Shown here: one piece after another, positions 10,284-20,654 of the stretch | Layout: the number at the start of each line of letters is the position of its first letter | How positions within the stretch are numbered: position 1 is the first letter of the stretch | The notes under the pieces: model-generated | Database searches by the model: none | Seen by the model: only the letters and a program-made list of their open reading frames with translations | What the model was told of the DNA's origin: nothing | NCBI RefSeq assembly: GCF_004359215.1 | Contig: NW_027152031.1 | Span: forward strand, 964,497 to 1,028,496 | Reading direction: 5' to 3' | Origin: Bremia lactucae | Lineage: Eukaryota; Oomycota; Peronosporomycetes; Peronosporales; Peronosporaceae | DNA length: 64,000 nucleotides | Position numbers and translations under genes: made by a program

Positions 10284-11110
10284 TTAAAAGCCTTGCCGAA
10301 GCACCTCAACTGAGGATGCCTCCGCAATTTCGTCTTTGACGGCCTCGAACACCTCGTTCGAAGGCCCGTCATCTTTAATAGGAGCTGATCCAAAGGTCAT
10401 TCGTTTAGACGTGCCTTTGATCGTTCTAATCTGTCCTGTACTCGTTCTTCGAGTCACCACGACCTTTGAATGAACCGGGTGCCGTTCCTCCTGGCTAACG
10501 CACACCTTCCAACCGCACCAGGCTCCAGGCACTGTGCCGATTTATGCGACGCTTGACTTCTTGTCAGCTCGCCGTCTACAGCCACAGGCTCTCGGCTCTG
10601 TGCAGACATTCGGCCGCATGACTACATGGTATCGAACTTTTCACTACCCCAGTCTCCACGAGATGGGTAGGAACTGGTGACGTTTCACATCCCGTCAACG
10701 CACCCTCAACTGCGTTCGATACGACATCAGTTGCATACGTCTACGTATACGTCGAGCACATCCTTTCCGCTGTCCTGCGTAGAGTTCGCAACAGTGCTCG
10801 TACGCCAGTCTATTCATGGTTGGTACTTTGCCAACCATGGCATGCCTAGGATGAGCTCATACAGACTCCCCATGCCTAGCACTGTGAACTTCTCTTTACA
10901 AGAGAAATCACAAAAGCTGAAGGCGAGTTTTACCTGAACTCCCTCAGACTTAATGAGCGCACTGTTCGCTAAACGAACGGTCGCCTCTTCTCGCTTGCCA
11001 TCCAGGCAAAGCGACTCAAACATTGCCGGCTCTTTCTTAGAGCCGCGAGTTTTACAAAATTTTGTGATGCACCCGAATCCACAAGGAGGGTCATAACCTG
11101 GTCATACCCT
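10284..11110 (-). pseudogene. Protease and protease-RT linker of C1
   Basis: Minus-strand frame 11023-10814 ends in ELILGMPWLAKYQP, the C-terminal strand of a retropepsin. The active-site region just upstream (11110-11060) reads VMTLLVDSGA in another frame. The linker frame 10532-10284 has MTFGSAPIKDD and AEASSVEVL, which recur in copy C2 at 18720-18830 on the plus strand. Frames are broken between the pieces. Confidence 0.75.
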
Positions 11111-11289
11111 CGTACTTGAGCGCTATAGACCAGCATGGTTGAGGTCCGAAATTTCGAGACCTCAGGGCTATGCTACCCATTTGTTCGACGACTCTGAACT
11201 TAGGGGTAGCTTCAGAGCCCGCGTCAGTACGGCATCCCGCCCCTACTGCGCTCCTGCATTTCCCGACCCCTCAGTGGTCGATACAGAAC

Positions 11290-11785
11290 TCATGCATCTT
11301 GCACGCTGGTTCTTGCCATCGCCCTTTGGGAAGGGAGTCCTCTTGCTGGGCGTCTTTCCCCGGCCAGGACCCTGGCATAGCAGCGAGCCATCATATGGCC
11401 GCGCTTACCGCATTTATAGCAGACAACGTCTGCATTGCTCAACCCCATGGAAACCACCCGGCTGTCGTCCTCGATGAGCTGCGCGACACCGCATTGCTCA
11501 ACGGCTAACAGCCAGTGGGCAATCGTGTGCGCTGCGGTTCCATCGAACTTGAGCGGGTCCATCCGGAAGGGCCTCGGCTGATGCGGCCGGGCATAGAGCA
11601 TCTCAACAGTCCTGTTGAGAGCCTCGCTCCGAGCCAGCTCATGCCTCAGCTCATCCTGAGTCTGTGTGACGGACTACGCCGCAGCATGACTCTGTGCCTC
11701 GGACGTGTGTCTCCGCTGTATGAGCACGAATGCCTCAAACTGCTCCAACTGAGCAACATGTTGCTCAGGAGGACTGCTTAAGAGC
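11290..11785 (-). pseudogene. gag of C1 with CCHC knuckle and internal deletion
   Basis: The minus strand starts near 11785 with a coiled-coil-like Gln/Glu-rich stretch holding one stop, then an open frame 11601-11290. This has FDGTAAHTIAHWLLAVEQCG, EDDSRVVS and then directly NADVVCYKCGKRGHMMARC, a perfect CxxCxxxxHxxxxC zinc knuckle. In related gags the capsid region of well over 100 residues lies between these two parts. Here it is deleted, yet the frame stays open. Confidence 0.75.
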
Positions 11786-11942
11786 CTAGCTGGGGATTTT
11801 TACCAAGTCCTGCGCCAAGTGCCATGCCACCTCCGATAATGTTCGGAGAGGTGGGGGAAACGAGACTAATCGATGTTGAGGCTCATCCTCACGTACGCAC
11901 GCCGAGATGCGGGTCGTGGGAAGGATTTCAAGTGCTACCAAG

Positions 11943-12500
11943 TGAAAGCGGGCACGTCGTAATGCGGCCACGCTTTGCTTGGACACACACCCTAGCACAG
12001 CGAGGAAGCGGTTAGACCGTCTTCTCGATCGTGCAGTGAGGTAGATGTGGTGGGCGCCTAAGCGACCTTACCCAATGCATCAAGTACTCTAATGTAAAGT
12101 GTCTTCACGGGAGCGGTAATGCGGCTTCTCGTGCGCACTTACCAAGTGGGAAGTAGTTTTCAGACTGATTTATATTTAACCGCATTAAAAAAAAATACAT
12201 TTTCTTACTAATAATAAAACGTCATCTCTGTAGGTAACACTAATATGTATTACGAGCGCATCTTTCTAGATACCTCGCGTAACGGATGACACTAGCTGTC
12301 ATCACGAATGACGCTAAGCGTCATCCCTGTCTAATGTGAATGCCCCTATGTCCATCACATACACAAGGGTTGGTCACAAATGTGAACCACACCCGAGTGG
12401 TGGGTCTAATTACTTTTATTAAGTAATTGACCATCCTCTTAAGTACACCAAGTGTACTTAACGCAGATTGTATATATTAGGGCAATTTTAGCCCGTTACA
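11943..12500 (-). repeat. Group C LTR (C1), about 558 bp
   Basis: On the minus strand it starts TGTAACGGGCTAAAATTGCC at 12500 and ends GCCCGCTTTCA near 11943, the TG...CA ends of an LTR. Two bases later TGGTAGCACTTGAAATCC looks like a tRNA primer-binding site; its complement ends GTGCTACCA, which resembles an initiator-Met-like 3' end. The right end of the window carries a diverged copy. The LTR is rich in stem-loops: 12285-12303, 12308-12324, 12439-12461 and 12480-12494. Confidence 0.8.
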
Positions 12501-12697
12501 TTTAATGAAAGTCCTACTCTGCACGTACTTGTGTACGTGAAGTGACGTGAGGCACCGCTCGCACTGAGGTAGTCCGTCCATGGACCACAGTTCCATCATC
12601 TAGCATGGACATGTTAGATGATAATAGAAATACGCGTCACGTTTCGCGTGATAGCTAATCCTTTCTAAGTGACATAGGAAGGTATCAGTCGAACGAA

Positions 12698-13757
12698 TGA
12701 GTTCGACCGTAGGGCACGATGCCATCTTGGTCATGCTGTCCGGTTTGAATAGAGATGCCCTCCATTCAGCCATCACCAAGCTCATACAACATGAAGTTGA
12801 CGAGGCGAAGGAGAAAGCAGCCTTGCTTAATCAGCAATGCTCTCAACAGGCAGAACTGTTGAGGTTACAATAGGTACAGAACCCTGTACCTGGGATGACG
12901 CACACGCATCGTCCCAAAACCCTTAAAGATTGACATCTCTAAGTATAGGGAGTCGAAGAAGACTCTCTCTTAAGATGGCTTGTCGAGTTGGACGATGCCA
13001 TAAGGGCTCGTCACATCGTCGACGAGCAAATGCAAGTCGCATTTGCTCCGTCAAATTTGGCAGGTCGAGCCAAAACTTGAGCGCGAGGGCCTTAAGTTGC
13101 GCGACCCACCTGTCTTTAAGTCGCTAGAGTTTTTAATGCTCGGCTCAAACAGATGTTTGAACTGCCCAAGGCTGAGTTCGAAGCTCGATCAACTTCTAAA
13201 ACTCAAGCAAGCAAGCGTGATGTTCTCGCTTATGTCCAGCACATACGACTCTCAGCGAGTTGTATCACGAGCAACCCAGTTCATGAACACACATTGATTA
13301 CAATGTTCTTGCAAGGTCTTATGGATGGTCCCGTAAAGACCCACCTGTTCCACTTGGAACTGGATACGCTTGAGGAAGCAATCCGTTGCGGAACAGGAGG
13401 ACTTTAGCTTGAGACAAGCATAATACCTTAAATAAATTTGTGTAAAAATATGGGTAAAAGGGTATGAGCTCGTCATCGAATCGTCCCCCAAGACGACACG
13501 AGCTTGGAGGTCCAAAATCTATGGACCTCTCTTATGTCGGAAGCGAGAGACCTCGCTTTTTGACCAATAAGCGATTGCAGAGATGCAATCGCTGCAAAAG
13601 TGAGGTCACTACGCTCATGAGTGTAAGGCCCTACGCCCAGTACCGAGGGGTACGTACTTATGGACCGAATGCCAAAAAAAGCAACGGTCGAGGGTCCGAC
13701 GTTGTTGCGAAAACGCAACAGCGAGGCGGACCGCCAAAAAACTATCGGGGTCGGTAG
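12698..13757 (+). pseudogene. gag of A2
   Basis: Begins MSSTVGHDAILVMLSGLNRD at 12697 and runs about 58 codons to a TAG. The Retrotrans_gag-like part follows in shifting frames (12930-13407), matching the intact copy at 44283-44770. It includes HEHTLITMFLQGLMDGPVKT. The tail at 13464-13757 has GGPKSMDLSYV. The zinc knuckle, clear in the 44.9-kb copy, is ruined here. Confidence 0.8.
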
Positions 13758-13849
13758 AAGCGCCCGGCCCTACTGATCTAGCAACCTCTAGAGAAATTGC
13801 AAATCTCTTGACTAAAGTTTGCCCCAGACACACAATCATTATATGTCTC

Positions 13850-14242
13850 TGCACCTGGCGATGAGGTATCCCTCTGCTCCCGTATCCCTCATCACCTTGA
13901 ATTTAAAGTGACAAAAGATTGTCACATAGAGCCCAAGTGGACTTTGGGGCGTTGAATAACTTTATTCGTCGCCAGTCGCTAAAGAATCATAGGCTCAAAC
14001 ATGTTGAGCGCGACATCCATTCAACGAGGATGACGGTGCGTCTAGCGACAGGCGCATCGATATCAGTAATGAAACGCGTAGTGAAATTTCACTACACGTT
14101 AAGAGATTTACAGTACGATGATGATTTCGTCGTACTGGATTTAGATGACAAATTTGATGTCATCCTAGGTTTACCTTGGCTCAGAAAATATGAGCCCACG
14201 AATCAGCTGGCCGCATCGATCAATAAGATGCCTGTCATCTGA
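13850..14242 (+). pseudogene. Retropepsin of A2
   Basis: An open frame of 107 residues from 13919 reads VDFGALNNFIRRQSL, then FVVLDLDDKFDVILGLPWL. The Cys of the group's usual VDCG is Phe here, but the catalytic Asp and Gly remain. The domain is otherwise the best preserved of the group A proteases in this window. Confidence 0.8.
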
Positions 14243-14371
14243 TGAACGTCTTGGAGCGTCCACAAGTGTGTCGATGTACAACGAGTGAGTGCGATTGCCT
14301 CAATTGTGGTACGGTCGTTAGTACGACTGCACAAGATTACAGTGCGATTACTAATCACACTGTAGAGTCAA

Positions 14372-15500
14372 TTGCCGGCGGCTGTGCAAATACCCAGGCA
14401 GCGGCGAAGGTCCACCACTCGAATAAGTCGAGTGGATGGAGACATGAATGCACGCCTAGCGGGCGACATTCGGGAAGATACCGGTTGTCCAAAAGATAAT
14501 CCTAGGTCGAGTAAAGAGCCGACCGTAGAGGACCAGACAGTGATAGCGCAATCACTGGGAGTACTTAAGACAAATCTTTTAAACAAGGATATTATTGAAT
14601 ACAGGGATGAATTCCATGAAGCAGTTCCGTATGAGTTGCCTAAGGATATAGGCACTCGACATGAGATCGAGCTCAATTTGGGCTCGAAGTACTGTGTCAT
14701 GAAGCAGTGGCCACTGCCTCGTGACCAAGTACTTGCGATCGATAAATTCTTTATCGATCGTTCAAAAGCGGGCCATGTAAGGGAGCCAACCTCCCCACAT
14801 AGCTTTTGGACCTTCTGTGAGCGAAGTCACAGGAGGGTGGTGGGTAGTGCACGCATTCAATAAATGAATGCTGCAACGGTGCCGGCTTAAACGCCGGTAC
14901 CTAGAAAAGACGTAATCATAGATGGTATGTCTAAGAGTACCATCTTTTCGTCTATGGATCTGATGGATGGATTAATCAGATCCTTATGCATGAGCGGGGA
15001 CATCCCGTACACAGCCGTGAGCACTCCAGTAGGATGCTCTGGGAGTGGCTAGTAATTCCACAGGGGCCTAGTAACGCCCCTGCAACTTTCAACAGATGCG
15101 TAACGAATCTGTTGAGACCGGTGCAAAAATTCGCACCGAGTTATTTTGACGATGAATTCGACCATAGCCGGGCCATGGACGGAAAGACGGACGTGGAAAT
15201 TCATAAAACTCACGTTCGTCAGGCTCGTACACTTATACGAAGCATACATTGTACGCAAATCTCAAGAAGCGTATATTCGCGGCAAGCGGAATACTATTTC
15301 TTGGGTGCATCGTCGGAAAACACGGCTTGCGCCCTGATCCCGAAAAGATCAAGGCAATTACCGACTGGCCAGTTCCAGTCGATGTGAACCGACTTAGAAA
15401 GTTCTTTGGGCTAGCGGCGTACTCGCACAAGTACTCACGCAATTATGCCGAGATGAAAGTTCATCTCTCTCGTCTCTTGATAAAAGACGAGAAATGGTTA
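14372..15500 (+). pseudogene. Linker and reverse transcriptase of A2
   Basis: The linker frame (14372-14863) runs from VEDQTVIAQSLG straight into the RT lead KTNLLNKDIIEYRDEF, skipping the second protease-like motif region of A1 and A3. RT follows: GTRHEIELNLGSKYCVMKQW, then APSYFDDEFDHSRAMDG at about 15136-15180 (YFDD box), then LGCIVGKHGLRPDPEKIKAI at 15305-15360. Frameshifts separate the blocks. Confidence 0.8.
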
Positions 15501-15529
15501 TGGAACGCTTAAAGTCTGCGTTCCTTTAA

Positions 15530-15995
15530 AGGTATCAAGCAAAGCTTGATGCAATCGCCCATCTTGGCGATTGCAGATCAAAACAGATCATTCCATGCGG
15601 TCTGTGACGCCAGCGATTTTGCAATCGGCTCTGCGTTATACAGACGGCGCAGAGCGCGTCGTCAGTTACCAATCGCGTCAGCTGCAACCAGCTGAACGCA
15701 ATAACCGAGTGCATGAGAAGAAACGCCTTGCCATGAAATATGCACTGACTAAATTTAAGGTCTATCTCCTCGGAGATAGACCGTTCATCGTATATACGGA
15801 CCAGGCGTCATTACGCACGGCCGTAGACAGCCCACGCCTCTCGCAAAGAATGGCGAGGTGGCTGTCTTTCTTCGCGGAGTATAATTTTTCCTAGGAATAT
15901 AAACCAGGACGACTGAATGCTGTCGCTGATGCGTTATCACGCCGACCCGATTTTGAGTCAGCAGTGCAATCCAATAGTGAAAATAATCCCACTGT
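15530..15995 (+). pseudogene. RNase H domain of A2
   Basis: The frame at 15571-15894 includes AVCDASDFAIGSALY-like text (with a small deletion), then RVVSYQSRQLQPAERNNRVH, FIVYTDQASLRTAVDSPRL and ARWLSFFAEYNFS. A stop at 15893 precedes the KPGRLNAVADALSRR tail, which is still readable to 15950. Confidence 0.8.
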
Positions 15996-15999
15996 TGCA

Positions 16000-16900
16000 A
16001 CACTCACTACGAGTGTTCCGTCATCAACCTTAGTTGATGACATAAAGAAAGCCTACACAGAAGATAATGACCTTCTATGTTTGATGGATCATTTAATGAA
16101 TTCATCCGATAAATCTTTTTTTAAAGATTTACCGGCTTTATATCGATCTTCATCCGATCGATACACAACACGCAACGGCTTACTGTACTACACAGCCGTT
16201 GCAGGCGACACTCCACGTGTCGTTCGTCCATGCTCACAATAATTTGCGCTAGTGCTTCACGTCAGTGTCACGATGCACCGGCAAGTGGGCATCGTGGACG
16301 TGAGAGAAACTTATCTCACAGTAAGTCGCGACCTCTACTGGCCCAGCCAGTATTAGTTCTTGCGCAAGTACATTCGAGCTTGCGAGGTATGTCAACGGAT
16401 GAAGCCTAGCCCTTCATCTCGTGCACCTCTCCAACCTCTACCACTTCCGGCAGAATGTTGGCAGTCCGTATCTATGAACTTCGTCTTCGGATTTCCCGGA
16501 AACGAACACAAAAACAATGGAATCTTTGTTTTGGTAGACAGATTCAGCGAGATGGTACATGTTGTTGCAGTACCAGAGTCAATTACGGCTCCGAGCTGTG
16601 TCCGTGTCTTTATCGACACGGTATTCAAACTCCACGGTTTACCCGTGAACTGGTCTCGGATAGAGATCCACGGTTTACGGCGGAGTTTTAGTAATCCGTG
16701 TTCCGATCTCTCGGAACGCGGCGTACTATGTCAACTTCTGATCATCCGGAGACAGATGTTCAGACGGAACGCATAAATCGCGTCCTCGAAGAGATACTTC
16801 GAGGTTATCGTATACGAATTGGAGCGAGTTATTACCGATGGTCGAATTCGCCATCAACAATTCGGTACATGCGTCTACAACGCATAAAATGTTCTTCGTG
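16000..16900 (+). pseudogene. Integrase of A2
   Basis: Readable pieces are an N-terminal stretch at 15964-16242, the HHCC part (HDAPASGHRGREKLIS, then ACEVCQRMKPS at 16378-16410), and a core frame 16360-16776 with FVFGFPGNEHKNNGIFVLVD containing the first core Asp. The SDRDPRFTAEF and DVQTERINRVLEEIL blocks at 16655-16800 are in other frames. Confidence 0.8.
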
Positions 16901-17270
16901 AATGGCCTACACCACGCATACCCACCAATTAGAGGTACCTTTTAGTTAAAGGGGGGGTGAACTCGCACGAGCAAAACCATTTCTGGTTCATGCTCACCAC
17001 GCGTCGAAGTTACCAACCACGCGAGTGAGGTCGATATCGAAGCAATCGCCATCGAAAATGAGAGGCAGTGCGCACAAAGCGCACTGGAAAAAACAAAACA
17101 AATAAGTCAACAGAGGAATTTCTGCTGGCTAGAAAATCAGTAATTCGTTAAGTACAGGATTCCATTACTAACGCAGTGGGCCGTCAAAAATGGAACGCAG
17201 ACAAACAAGGAGAGCTTATGTTCTTCTATTTAGAATTAATGACCTAGTACTACTACTCTACGGTACACTT

Positions 17271-17720
17271 ACCTAAGCGTGCAGTACGCGGTTTCTTCCG
17301 GGGACGGATCTGACCACCCTTTTCAAGAATCCCTAAAAGATTTTTGTGGTCACGAACCAGATTCTCATGCTGAATCTGGAGATTCTCATGTCGGGTCCGA
17401 AGACCCTCGAAACCGCGATGAGCTGACGATAACTCATCACGAAGAGCTGACGACAGCTCATCACAAAGGGCTGACGATAGCTCATCACGAAGAGCTGACG
17501 ATAGCTCATCACGAAGAGCGTGATATTTCCGTTCGTACTCCAACACTGTGTACGCACTCTTTGAACGATTTTCCAACCATCGATATAGTGAGCTTGCACC
17601 GTCTGCTCCAACGAGTGACATTTACCGCGCTCGTGTTCAAGGTTCTATCCAATACATGGAGGTAGCGATCGAGTTTGTCGATCAGGTCCCTGCTGGTGCG
17701 AAGACACCCAGCAAGAGGAA
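17271..17720 (+). pseudogene. Element C-terminal region with 24-bp repeats
   Basis: Related to 30785-31110: HPFQES, DFCxHEPDSH, then DIVSLHRLLQRV versus DTVSLHRLFQRV. It lies where A-type elements carry the variable stretch between integrase and chromodomain. It ends at about 17700 where group C sequence starts. The reverse strand reads as a coiled coil (17621-17253) with repeated RDELSSAL. I cannot decide which strand was coding, but position and copies favour plus. Confidence 0.5.
17417..17512 (+). repeat. Tandem repeat, 4 x 24 bp
   Basis: Four 24-bp units start at 17417, 17441, 17465 and 17489, with a partial fifth. The unit core is GAGCTGACGATAGCTCATCAC. Units differ at a few bases. The period is a multiple of three, so any frame encodes an 8-residue repeat (ELTIAHHE on plus, LRDELSSA on minus). 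The related copy at 30912-30930 has only one partial unit. Confidence 0.9.
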
Positions 17721-17929
17721 TCCCTCCCCAAAGGGCGATGGCAAGAATTAGCATGCGAGACGCATGAGTTCTGCATCGACCACTGAGGGGTCGGGAAATG
17801 CAGGAGCGCAGTAGCGGCGGGATGCCCTAATGACGCGGACTCTGAAGCTTCCCCTAAGTTCAGAGTTGTCGAACAAATTGGTAGCATAGTCCCCGAGGTC
17901 TCGAAATTTCGGACCTCAACCCTGCTGAT

Positions 17930-18260
17930 CTATAGCGCTCGAGTACGGAACTATGACCATGTGATGACCCTCTTAGTGGATTCGGGTGCAAAACAAATTC
18001 TGTAAAACTCGCGACTCTAGAACAGAGACCGGCGGTGTTAAGTCGCTTTACCAGGATGGCAAGCGAGAAGAGGCGACAGATCGTTTAGCGAACGGCGCGC
18101 TCGTGTAGTCTGAGGGAGTTCAGGTAGAACTCGCCTTCAGCTTTAGTGACTTCTCTTGTAAAGAGAAGTTTACAGTGCTAAGTATGGAGCGTCCATACGA
18201 CCTCATCCTAGGCATGCCATGGTTGGCAAGACACCAACCATGGATAGACTGGCGTTCACG
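17930..18260 (+). pseudogene. Retropepsin of C2
   Basis: The plus strand reads VMTLLVDSGAKQIL at about 17960-18000 followed by a stop, and later YDLILGMPWLARHQPW at 18195-18245. This is the VDSG active site and ILG closing strand of a gypsy protease. The same text on the complement identifies C1. It is inactivated by stops between the two motifs. Confidence 0.8.
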
Positions 18261-18811
18261 CACAGTTGCTAACTTTTCGCAGAACACTGAAAAGGATATG
18301 CTCCTGCGAGAGGCCTTTGCAACTGATGTCGTGTAAAAACACAGTTGAGAGTTCGTTGACGGGATGTCAAACGTCACAGAATTCTTCCCAGAACCGTAAG
18401 CCGGGTGTAGCTGAAAGTGTACCGACTGGATGTCAGGTGACACTAATTCCTACCCAGCTCGTGGAGACTAGAGTAGTGAAAAGGACGATGACAAGTAGTC
18501 ATGTTCCGAATGTTCTGAACAGAGCCAAAGCCTGTGGCAGTAGACGGTGATCTGACAGGAAGTCGAGCGTCGCATGAACCGGCACAGTGCCTAGAGTCTG
18601 GTGCGGTTGTAAGAAATGCGTTAATCAGGAGAGAAACGGCACCCGCTTCCCAGTCAAGTGTCGTGGTGACTCGAAGAACGAGTACCAGACAGATGAGGAC
18701 GATCAAAGACACGTAATAAATGACCTTTGGATCGGCACCAATTAAAGAGGACGAGCCTTTGAACGAGGTGTTCGAGGCCATCACAATATAGCGGAGGCAT
18801 CCTCAGTTGAG

Positions 18812-19900
18812 TTGCTCCAGCATGTCTTCAAATCTGCCGAGGAGATAGTAAAACTCCCAGAGTGTCGCGGGATCTGCTCATTGCCGAAATTAAGGAAGGA
18901 AGATTCCGAAATAATCACACCAGTTCCAGAAGAGAACTTGGTGGACTGTTACTCGTCGTCCACAATGGACGAGAGCGTCCTAGAAACGGACAAAAAGAAA
19001 CGATTCGCTGCTGAAGGTTGGGATGCTTTGAGAGACAGTGCGTTCTTCAAGTTCTGTGGAAACATCGCGATGTGTTCCCAGAAGAAGTGCCGAGTTACCT
19101 ACCAGCAGATAGGGGCATCGAGCACGAAATTGATTTGGAACCTGGCACCAAGTATTGTGTGACCAGGCAATGGCCGTTGCCGAAAGAACAAGTCGATTAT
19201 ATCGATGAGTTCTTCGACAAACGAGCCAAGGCGGGACATGTCCGTGACAGTAAATCTTCCCACTGCAGTCCGACCTTTCGTGTGCGCTAAGCCACAGGTG
19301 GATGAAGCGTGGTTCATGCTTACAAATAAGTTGAGCACGGCGACCATACCGGCGCAAACGCCAATCCCGTGGAAAGCTGTCTTGTGAAACTCCGTCAATT
19401 ATCTTTTCCGCGTTGGATTTAAAGGATTGCTACTATAAGGTACTCATGCGAGAGTCCGACGTAGCCAAAACTGCAGTAAGCACCCCAAGCTGTATGCTTT
19501 GGGAGTGGCTTGTAATGCCCCATGTTTGAAAGAACGCACCAGCGACATTCAACCGAGAGTTGGCTCGTGCTGCATCAGCACGGTCTCTACGCGCCCCATT
19601 ACTATGACGATGTATTTGTTCATAGTAGGGTAGAAGACGGGCTGAGTGAGTTAGAGTGACACAACCGTCATTTAGATGCTGTGCTGCAGATTTTGGGTAA
19701 CACCCAATTGTACGTCACTTGCAAAAGTGCGTCGTTGGTGTCCCCGAGATACCTATGCTGGGCTGCATCTTGGGTACACATGGTGTACGAGCATACACAG
19801 ACAAGGTAAAATCGGTAAAAGAATGGCCAATCCCACGACATGTGAAGGATTTGCGCCAATTCCTAGGGCTTGCTAATTAGTTGCATAAGTATAGCAAGAA
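18812..19900 (+). pseudogene. Reverse transcriptase of C2
   Basis: The frame 19018-19290 holds the RT lead (PSYLPADRGIEHEIDLEPG, KYCVTRQWPLPKEQV). The palm follows in pieces, with HYYDDVFVHSRVEDG at about 19593-19640 (YYDD catalytic box) and LGCILGTHGVRAYTDKV near 19758-19805. RKATGGW-like text is altered to a stop-bearing version at 19285. Confidence 0.8.
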
Positions 19901-19984
19901 TTGTGCAGAGCGGACTAAAGCCCTTGTCAGATCTCCTTAAAGGACGCAGAATGAGTTTGGTTAAAAGAACAAGAAGATGCTTTC

Positions 19985-20500
19985 ACATCAATGAAGCAAT
20001 CTCTTGTAGAGGCACCGGTCATGGCATTGCCAGACGCGGATAAGTTCTTTAGCGTCGTCTGCGATGCAAGCAATTTTGCAATTGGCAGCGCGCTCTTGCA
20101 AAAGGATGACGGCGGCGTTGACCGTGTCATTTCTTATCAGTCCCGGCTTTTAAAAGCCGCGGGACTGAATAACTCTGTGAATGACACGGAGTTACTTGCA
20201 ATATAGTATGCTCTTGTTAAGTTTCGAGTGCACCTATTGCGCACCGAACCATTTGTAGTTTATACGGATCACGCATCATTGCGGACCGCAATAACTCACC
20301 GCACCTCTCGCTAAAACTGGCAAGATGGCTTACATTCTTCTCTGAATTTAATTTTAAAGTTGAATACAAGCCCAGTAAGTCGAATGTCTTGGCTGACGCG
20401 TTGTCGCCCAGATCAGATTTCGAGGTAAGACACCAGAAAAGTGTGTCTAGTGCTAAAGGACAATCTGAGCCATCAATATTGGCAGCCATTAAGGCCTACC
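19985..20500 (+). pseudogene. RNase H domain of C2
   Basis: The frame 19991-20206 reads SVVCDASNFAIGSALLQKDD and VISYQSRLLKAAG, ending at a stop in the YALVKFRVHL segment. Then FVVYTDHASLRT at about 20250-20290 and EYKPSKSNVLADALSP at 20362-20410 follow. This is the standard gypsy RNase H layout with at least two breaks. Confidence 0.85.
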
Positions 20501-20654
20501 ACGTAACGAGCTCGTTAGCCTCTGACATACAAGAGAGCTATAGTCCTGACGAACATTGTCGCCTGCTGTTTATTCACTTCGGTGGACGAAAGGTACCCCT
20601 TCCGTCTTACCTGAAGGCTAAGCTAAATTGCTTTAGCCTCAGCGATCGCCTGTT

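Larger units (their letters stand above)
8602..12500. repeat. 3.9-kb duplicated chimera, copy 1
   Basis: Matches 25800-29698 at a constant offset of 17198. The only difference I found is C at 11295 versus G at 28493. Left of 8602 the two loci are still related but roughly 10-15% diverged. Right of 12500 they are unrelated. The right edge coincides exactly with the outer end of the group C LTR. The block contains E gag (plus strand) facing a truncated C element (minus strand). Confidence 0.9.
9255..12500 (-). mobile_element. Group C Ty3/gypsy element, copy C1 (5' LTR to mid-RT only)
   Basis: Minus-strand order is LTR (12500 to 11943), gag with CCHC knuckle, VDSG-type protease, linker, and RT cut off just after the YFDD box. 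RNase H, integrase and the 3' LTR are missing. Gag has a large internal deletion. The copy is therefore non-autonomous, and its near-perfect duplicate at 26453-29698 shares every defect. Confidence 0.85.
12501..17270 (+). mobile_element. Group A Ty3/gypsy element, copy A2 (degenerate)
   Basis: Starts with the tail of a group A LTR (12501-12600, matching 35830-35905), into which or next to which the C1 LTR end abuts at 12500. Gag, protease, RT, RNase H and integrase follow in order on the plus strand. Premature stops occur throughout. It lacks the second Asp-Gly-Ser-type linker domain that A1 and A3 carry. Confidence 0.85.

Noticed and set aside
9763..10287. Plus-strand 174-residue frame (also at 26961-27485)
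   Set aside because: Antisense of the group C RT and linker.
11139..11508. Overlapping 112-residue plus frames
   Set aside because: Antisense of the group C gag and knuckle region.
17253..17621. Minus-strand coiled-coil frame with RDELSSAL repeats
   Set aside because: The 24-bp repeat opens several frames; flanking integrase tail text and the related copy at 30.8 kb are on the plus strand.
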